NCBI GenBank assembly: GCA_905373795.1 | Contig: CAJPUO010000002.1 | Span: 1 to 64,000 of the forward strand | Source: Candidatus Saccharimonadota bacterium | Lineage (GTDB): Bacteria; Patescibacteriota; Saccharimonadia; Saccharimonadales; Saccharimonadaceae | DNA: 64,000 nt | Direction: 5' to 3' | Shown here: one piece after another, positions 16,072-24,821 of the stretch | Position numbering within the stretch: position 1 is the stretch's first letter | How the letters are laid out: each line of letters opens with the position of its first letter | Translations under genes and position numbers: made by a program | The notes under the pieces: model-generated | What the model was told of the DNA's origin: nothing | Database searches by the model: none | The model's input: only the letters and a program-made list of their open reading frames with translations

Positions 16072-16587
16072 ATGGCCACACTGGAAAGAATCGTTATTGG
16101 CAGAAATACGCGGATTGATTTTGGTAAACGGGCTGCCGGCGTGCCAGCTAAGATTGATACCGGCGCTGACGGCTCAGCGGTGTGGGCGAGTAATATTCGC
16201 GTCGATAAAAATGGCGTATTAAAGTTTTCGTTGTTCGGCGAGGGTTCGCCGCATTATAATGGTAAAGTATTCCGGCGTACCGATTATTCGGTGGCAATGG
16301 TAAAGAGCGCTTCCGGGCATGAGATTATTAAGTATCGGACGCATTTTACAATACGCTTGGGCGGCCGGAAAATGAAAGTATTATTTGGCTTGTCAGATAG
16401 ATCTAATCATACATATCCAGTGTTAATTGGCCGCCGGACGTTGCAAGGAAAATTTGTCGTTGATGTTGGTGTAAACGAAATAGAGAGTCCAAAGAGGCTG
16501 CAGACAGCTAATTTGAACAAAGAACTAGCTAAAAATCCGCATAAGTTTTATAAAAAATACCATAAACCAAAGGAGGAGGCATCATGA
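16072..16587 (+). CDS. RimB/RimK-associated retropepsin-like aspartic protease
   Basis: 171 aa, single-domain aspartic protease fold of the PF05618 type (often annotated ATP-dependent zinc protease). The catalytic motif is D29-T-G-A-D33 within KIDTGADGSAVWA. Further strands IRLGGRKMKVLFGLSDRS and VLIGRRTLQGKFVVDV are typical of the family. In several bacteria this protein is encoded beside RimK and opposes or tunes its glutamylation of ribosomal protein S6. Here the stop codon overlaps the rimK ATG (ATGA at 16584). I prefer the ATG at 16072 to the GTG at 16063, which is only 1 base after the -10 box. The basic tail ends KKYHKPKEEAS. Confidence 0.85.
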   Translation: MATLERIVIGRNTRIDFGKRAAGVPAKIDTGADGSAVWASNIRVDKNGVLKFSLFGEGSPHYNGKVFRRTDYSVAMVKSASGHEIIKYRTHFTIRLGGRKMKVLFGLSDRSNHTYPVLIGRRTLQGKFVVDVGVNEIESPKRLQTANLNKELAKNPHKFYKKYHKPKEEAS

Positions 16588-17501
16588 ATATCGCAATACT
16601 AAGCAATGGTAATGCTAACTACTCCACGCTTCGCCTGAAAGAAGAGGCCGAAAAACACGGACATCAGGTTAAGGTTATCAAGTATAAGAATTGCTATGTG
16701 TCAATCGATGAGCAGCATCCGAAAGTCATTTATCGTGGCAGGGAAATCGGCAATTTTGATGTGTTTATTCCGCGGATTGCCAGCTATATGACGCGTTACG
16801 GGACGGCAGTGCTGCGGCAATTGGAAATGGCGAATCCGCAAGCGTTTTTTATGAATCGGTCAATCGCTATTACGCGGGCGCGGGATAAATTACGTTCGAC
16901 GCAGCTATTAGCGCGGGCTGGCGTGGCAATCCCGAAGACGGTGTTCTCGCGCAATGAAACGGATATCGATGTGCTGCTGGATGAGATTGGTGGCACGCCG
17001 GCGATTATCAAGCTGGCGCGCGGTACGCATGGCAACGGCGTGGTACTGGCGGAGACAATTAAAGCCGCTAAGTCGGTTATGCAAGCGTTTTATCTCAGCG
17101 ATTCTGACGGCACAAACGTACTGCTGCAAGAGTTTATCAAAGAATCGGCCGGCACTGATATCCGTGCATTTGTGGTTGGTTCGCAGGTTGTCGCTAGTAT
17201 GAAGCGGCAGAGCTTGGACGATGATTTTCGCAGTAATCTGCATAAGGGCGGATTGGGGGAAATTGTGAAACTGACTCCTGACGAGCGAAAAATGTGCGTC
17301 AAAGCCGCCAAAGCGATGGGCTTGACGGTGGCTGGCGTCGATTTTATGCGCTCGGAGCGCGGTGCATTGGTGCTGGAGGTGAACGCTAGTCCGGGATTTG
17401 GCATTGAAAAAGTTACGGGCCGTAATGTGGCTGGTCGGATTATTGATTATATTGACCGCAATGCCAAGCGCGGCAGTAAAAAAGACCGCATTGGCGCATG
17501 A
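16584..17501 (+). CDS. rimK: RimK-like ATP-grasp ligase
   Basis: 305 aa, cytoplasmic. Uses ATP to join glutamate (or another amino acid) to a C-terminal carboxylate; E. coli RimK extends ribosomal protein S6. Visible are the N-terminal RimK domain (MNIAILSNGNANYSTLRL), the ATP-grasp lysine and glycine loop (PAIIKLARGTHGNGVVLAE), the adenine-binding LLQEFIKES, DIRAFVVGSQVVASMKR, and the metal-binding LEVNASPGFGIEKVTG with E and N. Ribosome site AAGGAGGAGG lies in the end of the preceding gene, which it overlaps by 4 bases. Forms a functional group with the protease and the DUF1704 peptidase. The actual target protein cannot be read from sequence. Confidence 0.9.
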   Translation: MNIAILSNGNANYSTLRLKEEAEKHGHQVKVIKYKNCYVSIDEQHPKVIYRGREIGNFDVFIPRIASYMTRYGTAVLRQLEMANPQAFFMNRSIAITRARDKLRSTQLLARAGVAIPKTVFSRNETDIDVLLDEIGGTPAIIKLARGTHGNGVVLAETIKAAKSVMQAFYLSDSDGTNVLLQEFIKESAGTDIRAFVVGSQVVASMKRQSLDDDFRSNLHKGGLGEIVKLTPDERKMCVKAAKAMGLTVAGVDFMRSERGALVLEVNASPGFGIEKVTGRNVAGRIIDYIDRNAKRGSKKDRIGA

Positions 17502-17528
17502 ACCTGTATCGGCTCTTATAAAACTTGT

Positions 17529-17534
17529 TATAAT
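17529..17534 (+). promoter_or_regulatory. -10 box, leaderless type
   Basis: TATAAT ending 6 bases before the ATG at 17541. Confidence 0.7.
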
Positions 17535-17540
17535 AAGGTT

Positions 17541-18014
17541 ATGCAGGCAGCTCAAACGGTAATGAAGTGGTTGATAATCCTTGGCGTTTTGGGGATGATT
17601 GGCTGGGCGATATTTTCTGCAAAAACAACTATGAATATGAAAACCACAACAGTTTACGCGGGCAAGGCGATTCTGCGGGCGCAAATCGCTAAGGATGACG
17701 CAGCAAAAGAAAAAGGTTTGGCTGGACGGGCACAAATTGCCAGGGATGAGGCGATGATTTTTGTATTTGATAAAGACGGCGATATACCGATATGGATGAA
17801 AGGCATGGAGACATCGATTGATATAATTTGGCTGAACGATAAGAAAAAGGTTGTTCATGTCGAGAATAATGTTGAGCCCGATTTTGAGCCGCATCAAGTG
17901 TATAAATCGCCGATGCCGGCACGCTATGTTTTAGAGACGCGGGCGGGCACGGCAAAAAAGTTTGGAATTAAGCCGGGGCTGTCGGTCAGGTTTGAGCTGG
18001 AGGATCAGAAGTGA
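17541..18014 (+). CDS. membrane-anchored DUF192 protein
   Basis: 157 aa. One N-terminal membrane helix (about 9-26) followed by an extracytoplasmic DUF192 beta-barrel domain. Family hallmarks are AKEKGLAGRAQIARDEAMIF, the IPIWMKGMETSIDIIWL segment (normally MxNTxxxLDxxF) and ARYVLETRAGTAKKFGI. DUF192 proteins are small secreted or periplasmic domains of unknown biochemical function. The start is leaderless. The stop overlaps the GTG of the next gene (GTGA). Confidence 0.85.
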   Translation: MQAAQTVMKWLIILGVLGMIGWAIFSAKTTMNMKTTTVYAGKAILRAQIAKDDAAKEKGLAGRAQIARDEAMIFVFDKDGDIPIWMKGMETSIDIIWLNDKKKVVHVENNVEPDFEPHQVYKSPMPARYVLETRAGTAKKFGIKPGLSVRFELEDQK

Positions 18015-18493
18015 GCGTCGCGATTTTATTTGGCGTAATTGTGGCGGTGATTTTCGCAGCTGCATTCGTGTCGTCGCGCCGGTTCGGGCCGTTGGCATTG
18101 GCGCTGGCTGCTGGTTTTTTACTGGCTGAATGGTGGTCAAATTGGCTGGGCAGTATATTGGACGGCTTTGGCATGGAGCTGGATTGGCTGCCGAACGGCG
18201 TGATTGCAGTTTTATTATTATTGTTAGCGCCGTTGTTTGCGCTGCTGGCTAGCGGGCCGAAGTACCAAAAAAAGCATATGAAGATTGTTTCTGCGGCGGG
18301 TATTGCTTTTCTGGCGGCAGCTTTGCTAGTCATGCCGCTTGGCAAGTTTATGTCACTGGACGGCCAGGCTTTGGAGCTATATAAAATGTTTGCCGGTGCT
18401 TGGCGGTATATAGCGACAACTGGTTTGGTATTGGGGGTGGTCGATTTGTTTTTAGCGCATACAGCGCCCGCCCGCACCTCAAAGAAGCATTGA
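18011..18493 (+). CDS. membrane protein of unknown function
   Basis: 160 aa with four to five predicted membrane helices (about 2-18, 24-42, 60-82, 95-112, 130-150) and a basic tail (TSKKH). GTG start inside the stop region of the DUF192 gene (GTGA overlap), so translationally coupled with it. The overall pattern is somewhat CvpA-like but no diagnostic motif is present, so I leave it unnamed. Confidence 0.7.
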   Translation: MSVAILFGVIVAVIFAAAFVSSRRFGPLALALAAGFLLAEWWSNWLGSILDGFGMELDWLPNGVIAVLLLLLAPLFALLASGPKYQKKHMKIVSAAGIAFLAAALLVMPLGKFMSLDGQALELYKMFAGAWRYIATTGLVLGVVDLFLAHTAPARTSKKH

Positions 18494-18554
18494 CTCAGGC
18501 AGTCGGTTCGTGGTAGCATGAAATAGCGGACGGATAGTCCCGTCGGTTTACGAC

Positions 18555-18631
18555 GGGCCCATAGCTCAGCTGGTTAGAGCACCTGCCTTTTAAGCAGGGT
18601 GTCCCGGGTTCAAGCCCCGGTGGGCCCTCCA
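18555..18631 (+). tRNA. tRNA-Lys (anticodon TTT)
   Basis: Acceptor stem GGGCCCA/TGGGCCC, D arm GCTC/GAGC, anticodon stem CCTGC/GCAGG around loop CTTTTAA with anticodon TTT, T arm CCGGG TTCAAGC CCCGG. Encoded CCA at 18629-18631. Confidence 0.97.
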
Positions 18632-18637
18632 TATAAT
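18632..18637 (+). promoter_or_regulatory. possible -10 box for the comEC-containing gene
   Basis: TATAAT immediately after the tRNA-Lys CCA and 60 bases upstream of the ATG at 18698; no clear -35. Confidence 0.35.
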
Positions 18638-18697
18638 TAATATCTGGCGTAGTGGGTCAGATTTTTTATTTTCGGGTGCGGCAGAAAGTTGTGAGAG

Positions 18698-21592
18698 ATG
18701 GGACGGTATATAGATGGTATTGATGTGTCTCCTCGGTATAAGGAAATCGTAGAAGAGTTTCGGGATGGCGATTTAGGCAATTTTGTTGGATCCTACTGCG
18801 GTCATCCCGTGTTTTCTGGATCGCAGGAGATTATTCATCCAACATCAGGTGAGGTTGTTGGATATTCTAATGACGTACAGGTAGGTCGTCAGAAGTCTGT
18901 AAGTCAAATGCTATACAGTGAATTCATGTATGGAGGCGATATAACATTTGATGAGCTTTTGGAGCGCGGTGATGCACTTCTGGAAAGAGGACGCCGCCGC
19001 CGAAGTGTTCCTCTCGATATGGGTTGGACCGGAATAAAAGCAGCGGCTGCTTCGGGTGCGGCGGGTGGTTTGATGGGGTTGCTTGACCTTAGTACGCCGA
19101 CGAGCGTGGCCGTAGCCACTGCTGTTTCGGCGATTGGCGGCGGGCTAAGTTCGGTTTATTGTCGCCACCGGGATGAAAAACGATTTAGGCGACACCTTGA
19201 ATGGCTTTCCAAGGTACTCTTTGATATGGAAAAGACTGTTTTTTCCGTTAACCTGTTAGCGCCTGATTCTCTCGTCGATAGCGACGCGCAAACTGGCTCA
19301 GCGGACAATAGGCAAGCAAGAAATGTCTATCTTATTGGCGGAGTGTCGGTTGACCAGCAGCAGCGATTCGATTCATTCTGGGATCAAGCCGATGAGATTT
19401 TAGAAGAATACGGATTTGCAGAATGGCAGGAATATAGAACTGTTGGCATGCCGGAGCTAATTAGAAGGATATTAGAAGATGTTCATAACAACTGCGATCT
19501 TGATGATGACCATAAAGGAATAATAGTCTCTAAAATAAGACATTTTGGGCGCAGTCGATCTTCTGCAATTGAGGATTTGGAAGGAATTCAAGAGGATTCT
19601 GATACCAGAAACTTTCGTATAAACCACGGCCTTGATGATAATGATCTTACAGATCCGGATAAGCTGGATACTGATAAAATTAAACAAACTGACCAAAAGT
19701 ACGCGGAAGCGTTTCGCGATTTTATTGCGGGTATTAGAGAAGTTTGTACTGAGGCTAAGAAAGAGTCCGTTCAGGATTTACTGGTGCGTATTTATGGAGG
19801 AAAAAGCTCGCTGCAAGGATATTTCTGGGGCGAGCTGAGCCGAGCTCTAGCTGAAAATAGTATTGACCCTTACGACGAAGCGGTAGCTGAACCTGCTCAA
19901 TTTATCGTAGATATACTAAAGATGATACCATCAGGCAGCGAAGAATCTTCATCTAAAGATAAGGTATGTAAGCTGTATGAAGGTTTCTATAGATTGTATT
20001 CAGAGAAATATCCTGGCATGTCGCCGCCTGATGAATTTATCAGCAAGCTCTCTAAAGACATATCGTTGTCTGAAATGCGCAAGCTTATAGATAGAATCAG
20101 GCATCCCCAGAGGAATAACCTATGCCATACTAAATACATGGCGATACGCAGGCTGACCGAAAAATTGCACATTTCTTGGCTGGTGGCGGCGTGGTGTTTG
20201 GGGCTGACGGTTGGTGTAATTGCGGTTCATTATTTGCCGCGGGCAGTCGAATTTAACGTGCTGGCGTTATTTGGCGGGATAATATTGTTTGCGCCAGTGC
20301 TTGTCTGGCGGTGGCGGGTATTGATGATTGCGGCACTTATTTCTGGTGGTTTGGTAGGATTGTGGCGCGGTGAAATGGGCCGAGCGGGTTTGGAGGTGTA
20401 CGATTCATTGATTGGTAAAACCGCCGTTATTCAAGGCCGCGTTTTGGAGGATCCTGACATTGATAAAAAGGGACAAACAGTGCTGCGGCTAAGTGATCTG
20501 CGGATCAATGGCGAGAAATTGGCAGGACAATTGTGGGCGGTGACGGCTGACAAGCGTCCCATCAAACGCAGCGACATTGTTCAGCCTCAAGGAAAATTGA
20601 CGGCGGGATTTGGTGCTTTTTCGGCGAGCATGTATCGGGCAAAAATTGGCAGCGTCGAGCGCCCAGTTCCCGGCGATGTGGCAGTTGGAGTGCGTGACTG
20701 GTTTGCCGAGCGGGTGCGCCGACATATTCCAGAGTCGGAATCGGCGCTGGGATTAGGATTTTTGTTGGGGCTGCGGCGAGCTATGCCGACGGAACTGAGC
20801 GATAATTTGAAGATTGCTGGTCTGACACACATTGTGGTGGCGAGCGGTTATAATTTGACGATTCTAGTGCGTTTGGCGCGGCGGCTGTTTGCCAAGCGGT
20901 CAAAATATTTGGCGATGCTCAGTGCGGCGACGATGATCCTCGCCTTTATGGCAGTGACGGGTCTGAGTCCGAGTATGTCGCGGGCTGGGTTGGTCGCGGG
21001 GCTGAGCCTGGCGGCGTGGTATTACGGGCGGACGATTCATCCGCTGGTGCTGCTGCCAGTCTCAGCAGCGATTACACTACTGGTCAATCCGCAATTTGGC
21101 TGGGGCGATTTGGGCTGGCAATTGAGTTTTGCGTCGTTTACCGGCGTGATTATGCTGGCGCCGCTGCTGCACAACTATTTCTTTGGCGGCAAAGAACCTG
21201 GCACATTTCGGCAGATTTTGATCGAGACGTTGTCGGCGCAAATTGCGACGCTGCCGCTATTGATGATGAGCTTCGGCGTGGTTAGTAATGTAGCGCTGAT
21301 TGCTAATATGCTGATCTTGCCGTTTGTACCGCTGGCGATGCTATTGACTTTTGCGTCAGGGATACTGTCAGCGGTGCCGATGATTGGCGCGACTATTGCT
21401 CTGCCAACAACCTGGCTGCTCAGCTATATGATTCAGGCGGCCAATTGGCTGGCTAGCCTAGAGTGGGCGCAGATGGAGGTAAATATTACTTGGTGGCAAT
21501 GTGGTTTGATGTATGCAGTGATGCTTGGCGCTATGTGGTGGATGAAGAAACAGACAAAGTTAGACCTCATCCAGGTGAATATCGTGGAGTAG
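18698..21592 (+). CDS. comEC: ComEC/Rec2 DNA-uptake channel with a 480-residue N-terminal extension
   Basis: 964 aa. From residue 481 (MAIRRLTEKLHISW) to the end it is a ComEC protein: membrane helices, a short soluble domain (AVIQGRVLEDPDIDKKGQTV), then the Competence domain with LGLGFLLGLRRAMP, GLTHIVVASGYNL and WGDLGWQLSFASFTGVI. ComEC forms the inner-membrane channel for single-stranded DNA in transformation. The beta-lactamase-like C-terminal domain of long ComEC proteins is absent. Residues 1-480 do not resemble ComEC or any family I recognise: mainly soluble and acidic, with one Ala/Gly-rich hydrophobic segment at about 110-150. This part is about 38-40% G+C in sampled lines, against 50-55% in the ComEC part. 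An ATG at 20138 preceded by CATACT at the leaderless distance marks the probable original comEC start. It may be a true fusion or two genes that share one frame. Confidence 0.8.
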   Translation: MGRYIDGIDVSPRYKEIVEEFRDGDLGNFVGSYCGHPVFSGSQEIIHPTSGEVVGYSNDVQVGRQKSVSQMLYSEFMYGGDITFDELLERGDALLERGRRRRSVPLDMGWTGIKAAAASGAAGGLMGLLDLSTPTSVAVATAVSAIGGGLSSVYCRHRDEKRFRRHLEWLSKVLFDMEKTVFSVNLLAPDSLVDSDAQTGSADNRQARNVYLIGGVSVDQQQRFDSFWDQADEILEEYGFAEWQEYRTVGMPELIRRILEDVHNNCDLDDDHKGIIVSKIRHFGRSRSSAIEDLEGIQEDSDTRNFRINHGLDDNDLTDPDKLDTDKIKQTDQKYAEAFRDFIAGIREVCTEAKKESVQDLLVRIYGGKSSLQGYFWGELSRALAENSIDPYDEAVAEPAQFIVDILKMIPSGSEESSSKDKVCKLYEGFYRLYSEKYPGMSPPDEFISKLSKDISLSEMRKLIDRIRHPQRNNLCHTKYMAIRRLTEKLHISWLVAAWCLGLTVGVIAVHYLPRAVEFNVLALFGGIILFAPVLVWRWRVLMIAALISGGLVGLWRGEMGRAGLEVYDSLIGKTAVIQGRVLEDPDIDKKGQTVLRLSDLRINGEKLAGQLWAVTADKRPIKRSDIVQPQGKLTAGFGAFSASMYRAKIGSVERPVPGDVAVGVRDWFAERVRRHIPESESALGLGFLLGLRRAMPTELSDNLKIAGLTHIVVASGYNLTILVRLARRLFAKRSKYLAMLSAATMILAFMAVTGLSPSMSRAGLVAGLSLAAWYYGRTIHPLVLLPVSAAITLLVNPQFGWGDLGWQLSFASFTGVIMLAPLLHNYFFGGKEPGTFRQILIETLSAQIATLPLLMMSFGVVSNVALIANMLILPFVPLAMLLTFASGILSAVPMIGATIALPTTWLLSYMIQAANWLASLEWAQMEVNITWWQCGLMYAVMLGAMWWMKKQTKLDLIQVNIVE

Positions 21593-21641
21593 TGTATAAT
21601 AGTAACAGATTGAAATAGCAAATAAACGGTAGGAGAAATGT

Positions 21642-22358
21642 ATGTCAGGACATAGCAAATGGGCAACAACGCACCGGCAGAAGGCAATTGTTGATGCTAA
21701 GCGCGGCGCAATTTTCACGAAGTTAGGTAATCAAATTGCTATTGCGGCGCGCGGCGGCACCGACCCGGCGCTCAACTCAAGTTTGGCAATGGCGATCGAA
21801 AAAGCCAAGGCTGCCAACATGCCAAGCGCCAACATCCAGCGGGCGATTGACCGCGTGGCGGATAAAAATGCAGCGGCTCTGGAAGAAATTACTTACGAAG
21901 GTTACGGCCCGGGCGGCGTTGGCATTATCATTGAAACAGCGACCGACAATCGCAACCGCACCTTACCAGAAGTCAAAACGGCGTTGGTGAAAAACGGCGG
22001 GCGCATCGCTGACGCTGGCAGCGTGGCGTTTCAGTTTACTCGCAAGGGGGTGATCACCGTGGAAGGCACAGGCGAGGAATTGCTATTACAAGTGCTGGAC
22101 GCTGGCGCTGAAGACGCGGTCGAAGAAGACGGCGAATTTATCGTTTACACGGAGTTGAAAGATTTGGCAAGCGTTAGGAATAAATTGGTCGAGCAGGGCT
22201 TGAAGGTGAAAGACGCCGAGCTGCGCTACATCGCTAACACGCCAGTCGAGATTGCTGATTCGGAAACCGTGCAGAAATTAATGAAAGTCGTTGACGCACT
22301 GGATGATTTGGACGATGTGGTGAATGTCCATACAAATGCTGATATTACCGCAGAATAA
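21642..22358 (+). CDS. yebC: YebC/PmpR/TACO1 family protein
   Basis: 238 aa, full length, with the family start MSGHSKWATTHRQKAIVDAK, then ITYEGYGPGGVGIIIE, and FQFTRKGVITVEG. Family members act as transcription regulators or, as shown more recently for some, as translation factors that help ribosomes through proline stretches; which applies here is unknown. Ribosome site GGTAGGAGA (21629-21637) precedes the ATG. A terminator follows, so the gene is a single unit or the end of the comEC unit. Confidence 0.95.
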   Translation: MSGHSKWATTHRQKAIVDAKRGAIFTKLGNQIAIAARGGTDPALNSSLAMAIEKAKAANMPSANIQRAIDRVADKNAAALEEITYEGYGPGGVGIIIETATDNRNRTLPEVKTALVKNGGRIADAGSVAFQFTRKGVITVEGTGEELLLQVLDAGAEDAVEEDGEFIVYTELKDLASVRNKLVEQGLKVKDAELRYIANTPVEIADSETVQKLMKVVDALDDLDDVVNVHTNADITAE

Positions 22359-22371
22359 AAATTAATGGCAG

Positions 22372-22408
22372 AAAAAATCGCTCCTTTTTCTGGAGCGGTT
22401 TTTATTTT
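22372..22408 (+). terminator. intrinsic terminator after yebC
   Basis: Stem CGCTCC (22379-22384) with GGAGCG (22392-22397), extendable by A/T pairs to about 12 bp, loop TTTTTCT, followed by GTTTTTATTTT. Confidence 0.9.
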
Positions 22409-22459
22409 AGTAAAAAGTACGCTACACTAAGGGTAGTCAAACATAAGGAAGGGGCGAGC

Positions 22460-24301
22460 ATGAAATATTTGCGTACTGGACTACTTATGACTCTAGTTAT
22501 ACCATTAGTGTTACCTGTGTCTATAGCAAGCGCAAATTCGTCTCTGGGTGCAAATGACTTGCCGGACAATTCTTTGTCTACAAACTCTCCTGTGGCACCT
22601 TCGTCTCCTGTAGTGTCTAGCGCGCCGTCGGCGCCGTCAAGTGAGTCGTCTGCAGGTGATGTTAAATCTATATCTTCATCTGTTAGAGATCAACAGACAA
22701 GTGTCGCGCCTGCTCCTGGCATTGAGACAACCTCGTCTCAGGCAAAATCTCAGCCCACAGCATCTACTGGCACTCAATCGCCAGCAACGAATGAATCAGC
22801 ACAGTCAACTGCCGTATCGCCGCCAGTTCCGTCGCCTGTCGTTCCAACTGCAACAACGCCAGATATTGCTATCACGGCGTTTTTGGGCGGCGTGAGACTT
22901 GAGCTGGTTGAGCTATATAATCAGTCGGATCGTGCTTTAGCTCTCAGTAAAGTAGCAATTCGTTTGACTGATAGGAATGGCGAGACTCAGCAAATCCAGT
23001 ACACTGACGCTGAGGGATATATTCTGCCGGGTCGCTATGTAAGTTACGCCGCTGATAATGATGGTTTTCATCGGTTTCCGCAACTGCCTCGGGATTTTCA
23101 GCACGATATTGTCCGTATCGAACTGATTTACAATGGAGCTGCTGTTCAGACGATCAATGATATCCCAGAAAATCAATCTGCTATCATAGCCGTCCATAAG
23201 CAGCGTTCAAATAAAGTAAAACAAACGGGGATTTTTCAAAAAGATTTTCAGTTGAAGCCTGTTGCAGCTGTTCAGTTTTATGACGATGGCTATTATCTTC
23301 CTCCAGTTAATGCTGCTGGTTTAGTGATTACTGAAGTATTGACAAATCCACGTCAATGTCTTGTCGATGAAGAGCAGCTGGATAGCTGCGCTGATTTTAT
23401 CGAGGTGATGAATCAGGGGACGGAGCCGATTGACCTCGGGAAATATCGGTTACGATTTGGGGTGTATAGTGACGCGCCTAGTATAGCAAATACATTTCAC
23501 TGGGGCCGTAATCCAGAATCTGGCGATGAGATTTTATTACAGCCGCAAGAAATGTTGGTCGTAAAATATCGTGATGATGGCAAAGCATTGAGTTTAACGG
23601 CAGACGATCGGTCGATTTGGATTGAGGATACCCAGGGCCTGGCGAGATATCAAACCGTTGCAGTGAAGGGCGCAAATCGAGAATCTCGTCGCGGATCGGC
23701 GTGGGCGTTATTTACCGATGGCTGGAATTGGGCGATACCGACACCTGGAAAATGGGCAAATGTACGTACCGTTGAGATGTCTCAGACCCCGCGATCGCAG
23801 AGTCTGCCGCGTGATGATTTGGCACCGTGTCCGGCTGGCCAATACCGTCATCCCGAGACGGGCCGCTGCCGGAAAATTGTTGTAGCAAAAACCGTTACGC
23901 CGTGTAAAGAGGGTTATTATCGCAGCGAGGCGACGGGTCGGTGCCGGTCGATTGCCTCAGCTGCCGCTAAGACTCTGAAGCCTTGTCCTGACGGTCAATT
24001 CCGCAACCCGGCGACTGGCCGTTGTAAGAAAATTGCGTCTGCGGATGATGTCTTGAAAGAATGTCCAGAAGGTTTTGAGCGTAATCCAAAAACGCGCCGT
24101 TGCCGGAAAATTGCCAAAAAATCTGCTCCGGCAGCGGCGTTTGCCCCGGAAAATATTAAGCAAGTTGCCGGCGCGACTTGGGGATGGTGGGCGTTCGGCG
24201 GTATTAGTTCGCTAGCGGCTGGCTACGGAGCGTGGCAATGGCGCTGGGAAGTTTCGCAAATTGGACGAAAAATTCGCAAGTTCGTATCGCGCGGGAAATA
24301 A
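22460..24301 (+). CDS. surface protein with lamin-tail-like domains and C-terminal Cys repeats
   Basis: 613 aa. Signal peptide (1-25), a Ser/Pro/Thr-rich stalk (about 26-135), two lamin-tail (LTD)-like beta domains (about 136-255, with VRLELVELYNQSDRALALS, and about 285-445, with GLVITEVLTNPR and DFIEVMNQGTEPIDLGKYRL). Four tandem Cys repeats of the form CxxGxYRxxxTGRCRKI (first Cys at codons 457, 482, 509, 535) follow, then a C-terminal membrane helix (about 575-592) and basic tail. So the protein is anchored at its C-terminus with the LTD domains displayed outside. The ATG at 22460 has AAGGAAGGGG before it. LTD domains in bacteria bind DNA, sugars or other surface partners; the exact role is unknown. 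Confidence 0.75.
   Translation: MKYLRTGLLMTLVIPLVLPVSIASANSSLGANDLPDNSLSTNSPVAPSSPVVSSAPSAPSSESSAGDVKSISSSVRDQQTSVAPAPGIETTSSQAKSQPTASTGTQSPATNESAQSTAVSPPVPSPVVPTATTPDIAITAFLGGVRLELVELYNQSDRALALSKVAIRLTDRNGETQQIQYTDAEGYILPGRYVSYAADNDGFHRFPQLPRDFQHDIVRIELIYNGAAVQTINDIPENQSAIIAVHKQRSNKVKQTGIFQKDFQLKPVAAVQFYDDGYYLPPVNAAGLVITEVLTNPRQCLVDEEQLDSCADFIEVMNQGTEPIDLGKYRLRFGVYSDAPSIANTFHWGRNPESGDEILLQPQEMLVVKYRDDGKALSLTADDRSIWIEDTQGLARYQTVAVKGANRESRRGSAWALFTDGWNWAIPTPGKWANVRTVEMSQTPRSQSLPRDDLAPCPAGQYRHPETGRCRKIVVAKTVTPCKEGYYRSEATGRCRSIASAAAKTLKPCPDGQFRNPATGRCKKIASADDVLKECPEGFERNPKTRRCRKIAKKSAPAAAFAPENIKQVAGATWGWWAFGGISSLAAGYGAWQWRWEVSQIGRKIRKFVSRGK
23828..24112 (+). repeat. four tandem Cys-pair repeats in the LTD protein
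   Basis: Units begin at Cys codons 23828, 23903, 23984 and 24062 (spacing 75, 81, 78 bases). Each reads C-P-x-G-[QYF]-[YFE]-R-x-x-x-T-[GR]-R-C-[RK]-[KS]-I with two Cys 13-14 residues apart, probably one disulfide per unit. Confidence 0.8.
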
Positions 24302-24311
24302 CCAGAAATAG

Positions 24312-24317
24312 TATAAT
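24312..24317 (+). promoter_or_regulatory. -10 box of ruvC, leaderless type
   Basis: TATAAT ending 8 bases before the ATG at 24326. Confidence 0.7.
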
Positions 24318-24325
24318 TAAGTAAT

Positions 24326-24808
24326 ATGAGAATTATCGGTATTGATCCGGGAACGGGAATTTTAGGGTTTGGTGTTGTCGATTTTAGGCGCGGCGGCAAT
24401 AAATTTAAGATGGTAACAGCGGGAGTGATTACGACGCCGGCGCATACGCCGACCGATGAGCGGCTGGAAGAAATATTTAATTCGCTAACAGAGATAATTG
24501 ACGAGACGAAACCTGATGTCATGTCGATTGAAAAATTGTTTTTCGCGCGTAATGTGACGACGGCAATTTCTGTAGCGGAAGCGCGCGGCGTGGCGATGCT
24601 GACAGGGCGCCGGGCTGGCATATCAATTGCTGAATATACGCCGCTGCAAATCAAACAAACACTCACTGGCTACGGTAAGGCTGATAAAAAACAAATACAA
24701 GAAATGGTGCGGCTGAATTTGGGGTTAACAGAGGTTCCTAAGCCTGACGACTGTGCTGATGCGCTGGCGGCAGCAATTACTCATGCGGCGATGAGCCGTT
24801 TGGCGTGA
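24326..24808 (+). CDS. ruvC: Holliday junction resolvase RuvC
   Basis: 160 aa. Endonuclease that cuts Holliday junctions after RuvAB branch migration. RNase H fold with the four acidic active-site residues in IIGIDPGTGILGFG (D7), MSIEKLFF, and KPDDCADALAAAITHA. The end of the gene contains the promoter of the next gene (TGA 24806-24808 touches its -10 box). ruvA and ruvB lie downstream on the same strand, separated by the PBP gene. Confidence 0.96.
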   Translation: MRIIGIDPGTGILGFGVVDFRRGGNKFKMVTAGVITTPAHTPTDERLEEIFNSLTEIIDETKPDVMSIEKLFFARNVTTAISVAEARGVAMLTGRRAGISIAEYTPLQIKQTLTGYGKADKKQIQEMVRLNLGLTEVPKPDDCADALAAAITHAAMSRLA

Positions 24809-24814
24809 TATAAT
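24809..24814 (+). promoter_or_regulatory. -10 box of the PBP gene, leaderless type
   Basis: TATAAT directly after the ruvC stop codon, ending 7 bases before the ATG at 24822. Confidence 0.7.
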
Positions 24815-24821
24815 ATTAGAC

